From Kaistella palustris DSM 21579 (GTDB taxonomy: Bacteria > Bacteroidota > Bacteroidia > Flavobacteriales > Weeksellaceae), in NCBI RefSeq assembly GCF_000422265.1, contig NZ_AULL01000013.1:1-64000 (forward strand): DNA of 64,000 nt. The letters run 5' to 3'. Below the pieces are notes generated by a model. That model saw only the letters and a list, made by a program, of their open reading frames with translations, made no database searches and had not been told where the DNA came from. A program made the position numbers and the translations under genes. Positions 7,882 through 16,327 of this stretch are shown here, piece after piece. The stretch's first letter is position 1. Every line of letters begins with the position of its first letter.

Positions 7882-8430
7882 ATGGAAATAAAAAATCTAC
7901 TTCGGATAATATTTAGAGTTTTTGGACTATATTCAGTCTTCACTTTAATCTTTAACTTTTTCCCTCAACAGTTAACTTACTTAATAAATTCTGATATATT
8001 TTTTCCATTCGATAGTAAAAATGGAATTTTGCAAACTTGGATTTATTTAATAATTGTTGTGATATCGATTGTTGTAGTATTTTATATTCTTATAATAAAT
8101 CCCGACATAATTATTAAAAGAGTAAAACCTAAGAAATTTTTAGACGAGAAAATAAATTTCGAAAAATTAAATTCTGAAAATTTATTACAAGTTGCAATTT
8201 TAGCAATTGGAATTCTATTATTGTTTGAATCAATTCCAGAACTTATTAACAAATTATTTACGTTGATTAAAATTAGAAATATGAACCAAAATATTTCAGA
8301 TGATATAAATACTATAGGAATTAATTCTGAAATATTTTCAGCGTCATTAAAAGTACTGATTGGACTAATTTTTATTATTTTTCAGAATGGAATAGGAAAA
8401 ATGTTATATAATCAAAACGTCACAAAATAA
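7882..8430 (+). CDS. Membrane protein of unknown function (last cassette gene)
   Basis: A protein of about 182 residues starting at ATG 7882. An upstream TTG at 7861 lies within the IS terminal repeat and is unlikely. Four hydrophobic segments are visible: FGLYSVFTLIFNF; WIYLIIVVISIVVVFYILII; LLQVAILAIGILLLFE; and a final one near LKVLIGLIFIIFQNGIGKML. No family is recognised. The composition is as A+T-rich as the other cassette genes, and a half attC begins 7 bp after the stop. It was therefore probably the last cassette of the array before the IS landed at its front. The IS separates it from its original leader, so expression may now depend on a promoter in or beyond the IS. Confidence 0.7.
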   Translation: MEIKNLLRIIFRVFGLYSVFTLIFNFFPQQLTYLINSDIFFPFDSKNGILQTWIYLIIVVISIVVVFYILIINPDIIIKRVKPKKFLDEKINFEKLNSENLLQVAILAIGILLLFESIPELINKLFTLIKIRNMNQNISDDINTIGINSEIFSASLKVLIGLIFIIFQNGIGKMLYNQNVTK

Positions 8431-8437
8431 AAAAACT

Positions 8438-8470
8438 GCTGGTAACAAGGTATTATCACAACCCTTTTCC
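8438..8470 (+). repeat. Half attC-like site at the end of the array
   Basis: GCTGGTAACAAGGTATT directly after the last cassette gene resembles the left end of sites 4 and 5 (CTAACAAAGTATTTC). It only partly complements the cassette start TTATCTGC at 6398, and no matching right arm or core follows. The array seems to end here in a truncated site abutting the nuclease gene on the opposite strand. Confidence 0.5.
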
Positions 8471-8537
8471 CTAAGCCCCATTAACAGGGCACTTTCTTAC
8501 TCTCCTACCCCTTTAAGTACAACATAAGTATAACAAA

Positions 8538-9095
8538 TCAGAAAACCTCGATGAACAGGTAGATTCCGAGCTTTTGCTGCTTTGCCTGAAAGTTTAAGGT
8601 TTGATATTCCGGAAGCATGGAACAGTAATAGGAATGGCTGGCTTTTGCCCAGCCATTTGTTATTAAAAGCTCATTCAGACATTCGCCGGAAGGCAAAATT
8701 ACATAGGCCAGCTGGCGCAGCCAGAAGTCGAGCTGATTCTTCTTTTCAGTTACCAAGGTGATCTTGGTTCCGGGTGGAGCGACCTGTAAAACATAATTCA
8801 AACTCATAAGGCCGTACTGCAATAAAAGACTTGCAGGAATATGACTTTTCGCTTCATCCTCGCGCATCTTCCGGCTCAAATATACTTCCGGTGCATCGAG
8901 GCCATAAAGGCGGATTTCTTTGGCTTCCTGGCCAAACTCTTCTTTCACAATTAAGCTGTCGCCATCCAAAACTCTGTCAATGATCCAAAATGTTTCGGTA
9001 TTAATCCCCGGAATTTGAAAATATTTGGATGAAGAATTTTCAGAAAAACTGCTTTCATCTGCCCTCCGGATTGGTGTTTGTGCGTTATATTTCAT
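8538..9095 (-). CDS. Thermonuclease-family protein (SNase-like fold)
   Basis: About 185 residues from ATG 9095. A start at 9191 is possible but would leave only 12 bp to the divergent gene. The SNase-like OB fold is shown by RVLDGDSLIV, the EIRLYGLDAPE motif (catalytic Arg and Asp of the family), a DFWLRQLAYVILPSGECLNELL stretch (broken here only by local variation) and GWAKASHSYY. Members degrade DNA and RNA in a calcium-dependent way. No clear signal peptide is present, although the first 30 residues are Ser-rich. It opens the accessory island next to the cassette array and is divergent from the phage-like gene set. Confidence 0.8.
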   Translation of the reverse strand: MKYNAQTPIRRADESSFSENSSSKYFQIPGINTETFWIIDRVLDGDSLIVKEEFGQEAKEIRLYGLDAPEVYLSRKMREDEAKSHIPASLLLQYGLMSLNYVLQVAPPGTKITLVTEKKNQLDFWLRQLAYVILPSGECLNELLITNGWAKASHSYYCSMLPEYQTLNFQAKQQKLGIYLFIEVF

Positions 9096-9150
9096 TGGTT
9101 TACAGTGTTTTATATATTGTTTTTGTAAAGATAATTCAAGAAATTTATAA

Positions 9151-9162
9151 CTGTCTAGACAG
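9151..9162. promoter_or_regulatory. Perfect 12-bp palindrome in a divergent intergenic region
   Basis: CTGTCTAGACAG lies midway between the nuclease start (9095) and the divergent gene start (9204). A perfect palindrome in the only promoter-sized gap between two divergent genes suggests an operator for a dimeric regulator. No regulator gene is adjacent, so the role is inferred. Confidence 0.35.
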
Positions 9163-9203
9163 CAGTGTTTTTTTTCTAATTCTAATTTCAAAATTCAATT
9201 ATC

Positions 9204-10007
9204 ATGGCAAGACAAAAAGGTCTTATGAAATACGTCGGAACCATCGGTGACGTAAGACACTTCAAAATTAAAGGGCAAAAAGGATTTTTTGCCGGTATGG
9301 TTGGCGGACCAACCGCACAACAGGTAAAAACTGCTCCCGAGTTTGAGCGTACGCGCGAAAATATGAATGAGTTCGGTGGCTGTGCCATTGCAGGAAAAAC
9401 AGTTAGAACCGCACTTTCTGCCCTCATGGGAAAATTTACAGATCCCCAGGTGACCGGCCGCTTAACTTCTGTAATGAAAAAGATCAACCTGGAAGACGGA
9501 ACGGAAGCCAGAGGTTACCGGAAAGTGGAAATTTCTACGCAAAGAAATTATCTGGTAGGATTTGAGTTCAATAAGAACCTTTCCATCAACGGTATTTTCA
9601 ATGCGCCTTATGATGTGAATCACGACGTATCCAGGAATACTGCAGATTTCATTGTGTCGGAATTTAATCCTACAGAACTGATCACGGCTCCCTCCGGTGC
9701 AACACATTTCAGGCTGATTCATGCATTGGCAGTCATCGCAGATTTTTCCTACAATCCGGTAACAGGAACTTACGAGCCGGATGATGCGGTGAATAATGAA
9801 CTGAGCGTGGTGACTTATACTCCTTATTTACCGCTTGATTCCACTTACGCCGGCAATACCATCACCGCCGCGCTTCCCGGCGCACCGGTGCTGGAGGATA
9901 ATGTTTCGGTACTGCAGTGTATCGGCATCGAATTCTTCCAGGAGGTCAACGGAAACTATTACCCTTTCGCCAGTGGAAACTGTCTCAAAATCGAAGAAGT
10001 TTTCTAA
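9204..10007 (+). CDS. Conserved hypothetical protein, possibly phage-derived structural protein
   Basis: A 267-residue soluble protein beginning MARQKGLMKYVGTIGDVRHF. Its first 100 residues are basic and Gly-rich, while the rest looks beta-rich and ends in a compact domain with two cysteines (LQCIGIEFFQE and SGNCLKIEE). No signal peptide or membrane segment is seen. I do not recognise a named family. It leads a same-strand set with a DUF5675-like protein and two small membrane proteins, an arrangement seen around phage tail and lysis genes. A strong terminator 17 bp after the stop separates its transcript from the next genes, so it may be made at a higher level. Confidence 0.6.
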   Translation: MARQKGLMKYVGTIGDVRHFKIKGQKGFFAGMVGGPTAQQVKTAPEFERTRENMNEFGGCAIAGKTVRTALSALMGKFTDPQVTGRLTSVMKKINLEDGTEARGYRKVEISTQRNYLVGFEFNKNLSINGIFNAPYDVNHDVSRNTADFIVSEFNPTELITAPSGATHFRLIHALAVIADFSYNPVTGTYEPDDAVNNELSVVTYTPYLPLDSTYAGNTITAALPGAPVLEDNVSVLQCIGIEFFQEVNGNYYPFASGNCLKIEEVF

Positions 10008-10023
10008 GCAGATCCCGTGTAAG

Positions 10024-10052
10024 GCCTTCTTCGAAAGAGAAGGCTTTTTTTT
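10024..10052 (+). terminator. Intrinsic terminator
   Basis: The stem GCCTTCT/AGAAGGC with loop TCGAAAG is followed by eight T residues. It lies 17 bp after the 267-residue protein gene. Confidence 0.85.
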
Positions 10053-10086
10053 ATTTCCTTTTCTAACTTAAACATTCAAAACAATC

Positions 10087-10539
10087 ATGAGAACAAAGAT
10101 CATACGGGTAGCTCAGGGAAAAGAAAGTACCCTCTCCCACCTTTATATTGATGACATTTTCCAGTGTTTCCTGCTGGAGGATAAGATCCGTCAGGTAAAG
10201 ATCAAAAGCAGAACTGCCATTCCCAACGGTCAGTTTAAATTAAGGCTGAACACATGGGGCGGCATGAATAAAGAGTATTTCCAGAAATACGGACCGATGC
10301 ACCGCGGAATGATAGAAATCGCCGATTTACCCACTTTTGATGCCGTGTACTTCCATATCGGAAATACAATAGATAATACTTCCGGCTGTCCATTAGTAGG
10401 ATTGAGTTACATTAAAAAAGACGGAGACTTTCACGTACTGCAGAGTCGCGATGCATACAGGCAGGTATACCCTAAATTACTTGAGGTGGCGAGTGGAAAA
10501 GATCCCGCGATCAGCATTGAAAATAATTTCCAATTTTAA
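10087..10539 (+). CDS. DUF5675-like protein
   Basis: A 150-residue protein matching the DUF5675 pattern from memory: an N-terminal strand pair leading to a C-F-L-L-E-D motif (FQCFLLEDKIR), then AIPNGQFKL, GMIEIADLPTFDAVYFHIGN, and NTSGCPLVGL near residue 97. Family members occur in phages and Bacteroidota genomes. They carry His and Cys residues suggestive of a peptidase or peptidoglycan-acting fold, but the activity is not established to my knowledge. The ATG at 10087 is preceded by a leader after the terminator. It is followed 12 bp later by a small membrane protein, consistent with a lysis-like module. Confidence 0.7.
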   Translation: MRTKIIRVAQGKESTLSHLYIDDIFQCFLLEDKIRQVKIKSRTAIPNGQFKLRLNTWGGMNKEYFQKYGPMHRGMIEIADLPTFDAVYFHIGNTIDNTSGCPLVGLSYIKKDGDFHVLQSRDAYRQVYPKLLEVASGKDPAISIENNFQF

Positions 10540-10551
10540 AAATACGGTATC

Positions 10552-10815
10552 ATGGGAAATGAAGTCACCTTAAGCGTTTTGTTCGGATTTATCAGCAGCG
10601 TTCTGCTGGCCATCGTTGCTTACTTTGTGAAACAGCTCCATGCCGATTTTAAGGTCATGGAAAAAGATATTTCAGAAGTCAAGACCATGGCCTTAATTAT
10701 CAAAACTGAATTTAAATCCTCGTACGAAATCCTCAATAAAAAGGTCAAGAACCTGGAACAGCGGATCGGTAAGATAGAACTTTATCAATTCAAAAATCAC
10801 GATCATGAAAAATAA
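10552..10815 (+). CDS. Small membrane protein with coiled coil (holin-accessory-like)
   Basis: 87 residues: one N-terminal membrane helix (VLFGFISSVLLAIVAYFV, residues 8-25) followed by a charged coiled-coil tail (FKVMEKDISEVKTMALII to KVKNLEQRIGKIELYQF). This outline is shared by phage haemolysin XhlA-like and other holin-associated proteins, but no specific family can be named. Its 3' end overlaps the next gene by 11 bp, implying translational coupling. Confidence 0.6.
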   Translation: MGNEVTLSVLFGFISSVLLAIVAYFVKQLHADFKVMEKDISEVKTMALIIKTEFKSSYEILNKKVKNLEQRIGKIELYQFKNHDHEK

Positions 10816-11083
10816 AAATTTCAATTTACTCAGCAGACTTGCGGCACCTACGCCCAAGTGGTTCCGGCTGATCAGAAACCTGGGACTTGCATTTTCTGCG
10901 ATCGGTGGAACTTTAGCAGCTTCCCCTGTGGTTTTACCTGCAGCGCTAGTAACGTTTGGAGGATATTTGCTTTTAGGTGGAACCTTGATTGGCGCGGTAA
11001 GTCAGACCGCGATAAAATCTGAAGAATACGGCGAAATTCCGCAGAAATCCGACGAAAAATTGCCGGAAGATCCCTTTAAATAA
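10805..11083 (+). CDS. Small membrane protein, holin-like
   Basis: 92 residues with a basic N-terminus, then two hydrophobic segments (LGLAFSAIGGTLAASPVVL and ALVTFGGYLLLGGTLIGAVS) joined by a short turn. The tail is acidic and proline-containing. It starts inside the end of the preceding gene and is the last of the set before a terminator. Two short hydrophobic hairpin segments plus the position after a DUF5675-like protein suggest a holin-type pore protein. This is inference from size and context only. Confidence 0.55.
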   Translation: MKNKNFNLLSRLAAPTPKWFRLIRNLGLAFSAIGGTLAASPVVLPAALVTFGGYLLLGGTLIGAVSQTAIKSEEYGEIPQKSDEKLPEDPFK

Positions 11084-11121
11084 GGAGTAAAGTTGCAATT
11101 AAGTATATTTTTAACAAAAAG

Positions 11122-11151
11122 AAATCCGTCCGGAAGGGCGGATTTTATTTT
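11122..11151 (+). terminator. Intrinsic terminator
   Basis: The stem AAATCCGTCC/GGGCGGATTT with loop GGAA is followed by a T-rich tract. It closes the DUF5675/holin-like gene set. Confidence 0.75.
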
Positions 11152-11241
11152 GCCTGCACCCGTTTTCGACTGTTTGTTTAATAAGGTGAAATACATAGCC
11201 TTTAAGATGCAATTATATATGAATTAATTACAATTTATCAC

Positions 11242-12096
11242 CTAAAAATCATAAGCATTAATTTTAGTCAAACCATAGAATGATCTCCGAGTACCATCAT
11301 CATAATCATATCCTAAATTTGGCACATCCGGACTAAACCAGATTTCTTTAACTCCCCGAGAACTCACCTGAATTACATATGTGGTTGCGGCTATACCTTC
11401 CTCTTTGTAAAAATTTTTCATAGTATACTTTAAGGTTTGATACTTTCCATTAACAGGACGATAACATGTTACGACCTTATTTTTAAAATCAAAAACATGG
11501 GTTGTCATTTCATTATTCGTTTTTTTGATAACACCAGACATATTTTCGAGATCATTGCTGTTACTTGTAAATTTGTGAAGAAGTTCGACAGGACTATTTC
11601 TAGTTTGCGAACTTGAATAATCCGTGGAATTGGAATCCACATATTTACTTTGATAAACATTTTCGGACCCTGCATTATTCATTGAAAACAAATATATAAA
11701 TAACAAAATCGCTCCTGTAGCAATTAAGGCAATTTTACCATTGTTATTTTGCTCTGAAGAATTAGTATTAGTAGTAAATCTTTTAGTTTTCAAATCATAT
11801 TTAATAGGATTATCAAATGGAATTGTATTTGTTTTTGTAGGTTTTGGAAGGGAAAACGAAGCAGATGATTCAGAAACTGCAGAAATGAAAATTCGCCATT
11901 GCCTCGGACTTTCCGCAGTTTGAGAAGAGTTTTTAATTAATCCGCTTTCAAGTATTTTTTTTAAATCCAGATTTTGTATTTCCGGGTCGTTGGAATTTTT
12001 AATTAACTCCTTTCCAGTTCTTAATGTTAGAAAACTTTTCTTTCTCTCTAAAAGATATGCATCAAATAAGTTATTTAATTTGTCAAGATTCGTCAT
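11242..12096 (-). CDS. Single-pass membrane protein of unknown function
   Basis: 284 residues: a soluble N-terminal part of about 120 residues with charged helices, one membrane helix (IALIATGAILLFIYLF, about 124-140), then a C-terminal domain of about 140 residues. The C-terminal part contains strands such as HVFDFKNKVVTCYRPVNGKY and EIWFSPDVPNLGYDYDDGTR. No family is recognised. It is isolated, with a terminator region on one side and about 2 kb of repeat-rich DNA on the other. It shares the soluble-helix-outer domain layout of the 570-residue protein at 14615-16327, though no sequence relation is visible. Confidence 0.65.
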   Translation of the reverse strand: MTNLDKLNNLFDAYLLERKKSFLTLRTGKELIKNSNDPEIQNLDLKKILESGLIKNSSQTAESPRQWRIFISAVSESSASFSLPKPTKTNTIPFDNPIKYDLKTKRFTTNTNSSEQNNNGKIALIATGAILLFIYLFSMNNAGSENVYQSKYVDSNSTDYSSSQTRNSPVELLHKFTSNSNDLENMSGVIKKTNNEMTTHVFDFKNKVVTCYRPVNGKYQTLKYTMKNFYKEEGIAATTYVIQVSSRGVKEIWFSPDVPNLGYDYDDGTRRSFYGLTKINAYDF

Positions 12097-12300
12097 AAGC
12101 TGCTTTTAAGAATTAGAACAAAAAAATTACGCAAATGCAAAATAGTGAAAATAAACGTAGATTCTTGTAATTCTTTTTCGACTTTACATTTGCAAATAGG
12201 GATTTCTACTTTAGGAAAAAATTGACTCTGCACTTTATAAAAGCGAGGTTTATGAATGGGAGAAGACATTTCGTTGAAAATTTTTCAAAAGAAAAAAGGA

Positions 12301-12468
12301 AAAAAAAGAAAGTGCTATACCCTTCTGGAGGGAAAATGCGATGCAATATTTTTTTGCAAAAAATATGGACGTACATTTTCAAACGGCGATATTTTTTGCA
12401 AAAAACCCGGCAGGGCTTGATATTGTCAGGGCATTTTCCCGACGGTATACCTTTACTTTCTTTTTTTT
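12301..12468. repeat. Long imperfect inverted repeat (MITE- or ncRNA-like)
   Basis: Two arms of roughly 65-80 bp face each other. Paired blocks include GAAAGT (12308) with ACTTTC (12455), GGGAAAATGC (12330) with GGCATTTTCCC (12430) and TGCAAAAAATAT (12355) with ATATTTTTTGCA (12389). The right arm is about 14 bp longer because of an inserted GC-rich block. No ORF of quality uses it. It could be a miniature transposon relic or a structured RNA. Confidence 0.6.
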
Positions 12469-12479
12469 ATTTTTTTTCT

Positions 12480-13440
12480 GCATCGAAATCTTTGGAACAG
12501 GATTAAAAACATTTGCTTAAAAAGAGGGCACTTTATTTCGGGCGGGAATCCGCGGGCGGTGGCGAGCGAGGGGAAAGGCAGCGGTATGACGGCACCCTTC
12601 GACAGGCTCAGGGACCGATATGAAGTAAAGGGAAATGGATAAATAAGACTGTACCGGCATACGGCTGCGTGCGGTGAGGGAAGCGCATAGACGGCAGCAC
12701 TTCGACTTCGCTCAGTGACCGGATTGGGGATGCCGGCTATGTGCTGGAGGAACATGGGAAAGCGGAGGCAAAACGGGGGAAACAAGCCGCACAAAAATGG
12801 TGCTTAAAAGAATGTCGTATTTGCGATGTATGTAAACAAAAGCGGGAATGGTAACAGGCGGTGGGAAAGACAGCGGTATGGAGGGACGGGGAAAATTGCT
12901 TAGTCCGGGCATTTTCAGCACGCGCCGAAAACACACTGAAAATCCCAGCCGATGAAAACGAAGTGTTTTTGGTGTGTGCTGAAAATAATGGTGGGGGGAA
13001 AGTAATTTTTTCCGGACCGGAATACGGCTGTGCGCGGTGACGGAAGCGCACCGCTACTGCATGCAGACCTATGACAACAAAGATAAACATGCTGCAGTAG
13101 CGGTGTGCTGGACGAACTGGCTAATGCGGAAATCTTCTGCACCATTTTTTGTGCATCCATTGAAAGGGTGGCGGGGATTTGAAGGTCTTCGAGTGGGGAA
13201 ATAATCTTCTAAATTATAATTGCCCGGGCGGCTGGAAAGCGGTGGCGCAAAAGGGCTTTGCCCGTTGCAAGGAAAGCATTTAACATAATTTTCAATTATA
13301 GGCACTATGGTGCTGGGATTGCACGTAACGCAGCACTCGGACAGGCTTAGCGCTGGTGTGCGGAATGGAGGGCAACGTTGTAGCGCGGGCAGGTGCGTAT
13401 AATTGCAATTATGTTATTTGCTGCGGCAGAGCGGGGTTAC
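12480..13440. repeat. GC-rich non-coding block with several hairpins
   Basis: This block is markedly richer in G+C than its surroundings and carries many small palindromes. Two are clear: ATTTTCAGCAC..AAAACACAC (12911-12936) with its partner at 12963-12987, and GCGCACCGCTACTGCA (13046-13061) with TGCAGTAGCGGTGTGC (13093-13108). Two copies of the motif CTTCGAC...GCTCAGxGACCG occur at about 12598 and 12698, a kind of dispersed palindromic repeat that I associate with flavobacterial intergenic DNA. Overlapping short frames on both strands have odd composition (Cys/His/Pro-rich) and are not called. Confidence 0.6.
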
Positions 13441-14067
13441 TAAAATCTCATTAGTAAAAACTACCTTTAAAAATATATATCAAAGTATTTTAAAAATGTG
13501 CAGAAGTACTAAGAGGACTGTACTTGTGATTCTATGGAGCAACTGGATTTTGTTCCTTCCGAAAACCTCTTTTTTTATTCCTACCATCATTTCATAATTC
13601 ATCATAGCTCATATCTCAGGAAATATTTAATATAAAGCCCTATAAAACCTTCCGAAACCCTCTATATGTTTACATTAGCGTCATGTTAAAGAAAAATTTC
13701 AGCAATATTTCTTTAACGATGATAAGTGCTTTTTTTTCCCTTTCTAACAAATGTAACAGTTTTCTAATAACATAAATCTGTCACTTTTTGTTATGTAACT
13801 TTTCCAAATTCCTGTTTTCTTTTGGGAGCATCAATATGTGCAAAAGAAATATTTAGATGAAACTCATCATAAAGATCATGGGTGGAATCGCCATCTCCTA
13901 TACGTACTGTATTTAATTTTACTGTTACATTTACCACGTAAACAGTTTTTTCATTGTATCCAACTTATCTTGGATAAGGTAAAGTATATATTTTATTTCA
14001 ATAGCGAAATTTGCTAAAGTAATTTATTTAAAATGATTCGTTAAAGAAAAAAAATCTTATAAAAGTA
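13441..14067. other. AT-rich intergenic stretch
   Basis: Nothing coding is supported here. A 64-codon frame at 13403-13597 lacks a ribosome site and family features. The stretch lies downstream of the minus-strand operon (which ends at 14068) and contains T-rich tracts but no clear terminator hairpin. Confidence 0.5.
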
Positions 14068-14661
14068 TTACCGCAATATTAACCTGTCATTCTTATTATC
14101 AATCTCAATACTTCCAAACTGTTCCAATGCAGATTGACCTAAGAGCAAGGGAGACTGAATGTTATCGGAAACACTTGCTTTAATATTTCGCAAAATTTTG
14201 TTACCCATTTTCACTTCTTTTAAATTAATGACAGTACCTTCAGAGATGCCACCGGTTGCATCCTGGTATTTTTCTACTCCAATAATATCGCTTTCCTCTA
14301 AAGTTCCCTGCTTAACCAAAATCACCGCTTCTGCAGGAGATATAAATATTGAACTTGCCCCCGTATCAAAAATAAACTTAAGCGGAATTCCATTTACCTC
14401 AATCCAAACATAGGTAACTCCGTCTTTCCTGTCCATTGGTAATGCGTTTTCTTCTTCATTTGCTTCCAGTACAGTTGGAATTTTTGGAGGTTTGTAAAGA
14501 ACAGAATCGCTGGCAGCAAGTTGAATGTCTTCGGGAGAAATAACAGAAAGACTTTTCTCTATCACCGGATTACTGTTTTTATTTGACAACGAATCAGCAT
14601 CAGGATGTTTGCAGCTACTTAAGATTATTAAGAGTACTAGGTTTATCAGTTGTCTTTTCAT
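14068..14661 (-). CDS. Retropepsin-like aspartic protease lipoprotein
   Basis: About 197 residues from ATG 14661. A frame start at 14703 adds 14 residues but would destroy the signal sequence. The N-terminus MKRQLINLVLLIILSSC is a lipoprotein signal with the Cys at the lipobox. The mature part carries the retroviral-type aspartyl protease pattern: WIEVNGIPLKFIFDTGAS (catalytic DTG near 100), then the family's later hydrophobic-GQSALEQFG element. One DTG per chain implies an active homodimer, as in clan AA proteases. It overlaps the end of the LysM-like membrane protein gene by 47 bp and is the last gene of the five-gene operon, so it probably acts on an envelope partner encoded there. Substrate unknown. 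Confidence 0.8.
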   Translation of the reverse strand: MKRQLINLVLLIILSSCKHPDADSLSNKNSNPVIEKSLSVISPEDIQLAASDSVLYKPPKIPTVLEANEEENALPMDRKDGVTYVWIEVNGIPLKFIFDTGASSIFISPAEAVILVKQGTLEESDIIGVEKYQDATGGISEGTVINLKEVKMGNKILRNIKASVSDNIQSPLLLGQSALEQFGSIEIDNKNDRLILR

Positions 14662-16327
14662 TAATTGATGGATGTTGAATTCTATCTGAAGTATGTCCTT
14701 CATCTATTTCAGTAGTATTTGGTAAAGAAGATGAAGAGGATGTCAGCTTCTTTTTCTCATTATACGTTGGTATCTGAAGATTATCAGTTCTGATCATTTT
14801 TTTATCCACGTCAAAATGATTTGGATTTTGTTGTATAAGAAGATCAGCATATTCCTTTTCCTTTCCGAAATATGGCTTACCTATATCAGAAGGGTTGGCT
14901 TTGAAAATTCTATAAACTACCGAATCAATAGGAATTGGAAGTTTTTCATTTGGAAACTGTTTTTCAACAGTTTTCTTCGTGTCATCAAAACTTAAAACTC
15001 CTGAAGGCTCTGGAATCAGTGTAATAATTGCTGTTGAGTCATTCCAAGAAGACATTTCATTTGGTGCAGACGTATAATCTAAGGAATTTGCTGACTGATA
15101 CGCACTTTTATTACTAAATAAAAAATACCAAGTCGCAAAACCTGCTAAACCTAAGATGGCAACAACGCTAAATATTACTAATACTTCTTTGGACGTAAAA
15201 CCTTTTAAATTTTCTTTTCGTTTATATTTAGCATCATTGTCATCCTTCCAAGTATCCGAAAATGTATGCCTAGAAGTTTCTGCTATGATCCTTCTTGGTT
15301 CAGGAAATGAATCCAATCTGGTGGGCTCTGAGAAAGTTCTTCTTTCTCTTTCAAAGGCTGCATAGGTTTCTCCAATTTCCTTTTCAATTCGTAATCTTTC
15401 GGACTGCTTTAATTGTTTTCCATCCAGTTTTTCAGAAAGCTGCTTCAAGTGCATAACCTGATTATCAAAAGAAGATGAATATACTTTTACTTTATTTTCA
15501 TCGTCGATAATTTTCTGAGCATTTTTCTCATGTATTTCTTTATTCTTCTCAAGAATTTCCTGGAAATTTTTGACAAATACACCTTTATCTAAATTAACGC
15601 TTTCAATGTCCTTATAGAGTTTTTCTAAAACAGCCCTCTGCTTCTTAATTTTTAGATCTTCATTAGAATTTATTTTTTCAGATAGCTCTTTTATTTTTTC
15701 ACTTTCTGTTACAAGCTCATAAAGTCCCTTTTTTTGTACATAGTTAGCGACATTTACATCATCAGTGAAATAAATGGTATCATATGCACTCAGTAAATCT
15801 AAAGAATTAGCAATAATTGTCTGAATTTTTTTTAATAAAGTATAAACAACAAGATTTTTTCCTTTCTGCAAAAAATCAATGTCTGATATAGAATCTACAT
15901 TTGTAAAAAGTTTTGTAGTATCAACATTCTTAATCTTAAATTCGTTGGCATGCTTGACTATTATTACACCATCTTGTAAATTCGCTTTATTCGAAATAAG
16001 ATTTTTATGAAGATTATCTAAAACAGATAGAGAGGAATTAAAGTCCGCAATGCCATTTGCAAAAATAATTGAAGCTCCCACAAATGTTCCTCCCCGCGAC
16101 GAACCCTGCTCAGAGGCATAAGAATATTTAATAAGTGAAATTACTGGAGCTGAACCCATCAGTTCTTTCCTAATAGCATAGAGCTCTTTTGTCGATTCAA
16201 AAAGTTGGATTGCAGTTGGATTAAGGTCATATTTTTTCACCCCAGTGATGCTGCCCGCAATTGATTGTGTAAAACCATTTGGATTCCCAAAAGTTCCAAA
16301 TATACTTACCGATATATTATCTGCCAT
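14615..16327 (-). CDS. Membrane-anchored protein with coiled coil and periplasmic LysM-like domain
   Basis: 570 residues. Residues 1-200 are cytoplasmic and unassigned, opening with SIFGTFGNPNGFTQSIAG and containing SSRGGTFVGASIIFAN. Residues 205-330 are a charged coiled coil. One membrane helix spans about 381-404 (LVIFSVVAILGLAGFATWYF). The exported part includes a LysM-like stretch (VVYRIFKANPSDIGKPYFG to DNLQIPTYN, about 470-535), suggesting peptidoglycan binding. The N-terminal Gly/Phe pattern faintly recalls GAP1-type GTPase-associated proteins described in prokaryotic conflict systems; this is a weak resemblance. The gene overlaps the GTPase by 11 bp and the protease by 47 bp, so all three are translationally linked. 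It could carry a signal from the GTPase across the inner membrane. Confidence 0.7.
   Translation of the reverse strand: MADNISVSIFGTFGNPNGFTQSIAGSITGVKKYDLNPTAIQLFESTKELYAIRKELMGSAPVISLIKYSYASEQGSSRGGTFVGASIIFANGIADFNSSLSVLDNLHKNLISNKANLQDGVIIVKHANEFKIKNVDTTKLFTNVDSISDIDFLQKGKNLVVYTLLKKIQTIIANSLDLLSAYDTIYFTDDVNVANYVQKKGLYELVTESEKIKELSEKINSNEDLKIKKQRAVLEKLYKDIESVNLDKGVFVKNFQEILEKNKEIHEKNAQKIIDDENKVKVYSSSFDNQVMHLKQLSEKLDGKQLKQSERLRIEKEIGETYAAFERERRTFSEPTRLDSFPEPRRIIAETSRHTFSDTWKDDNDAKYKRKENLKGFTSKEVLVIFSVVAILGLAGFATWYFLFSNKSAYQSANSLDYTSAPNEMSSWNDSTAIITLIPEPSGVLSFDDTKKTVEKQFPNEKLPIPIDSVVYRIFKANPSDIGKPYFGKEKEYADLLIQQNPNHFDVDKKMIRTDNLQIPTYNEKKKLTSSSSSLPNTTEIDEGHTSDRIQHPSINEKTTDKPSTLNNLK

Noticed and set aside
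12222-13305. Six overlapping short frames on both strands in the GC-rich block
   Set aside because: Mutually overlapping, Cys/His/Pro-rich, without start signals or family features; explained by composition.
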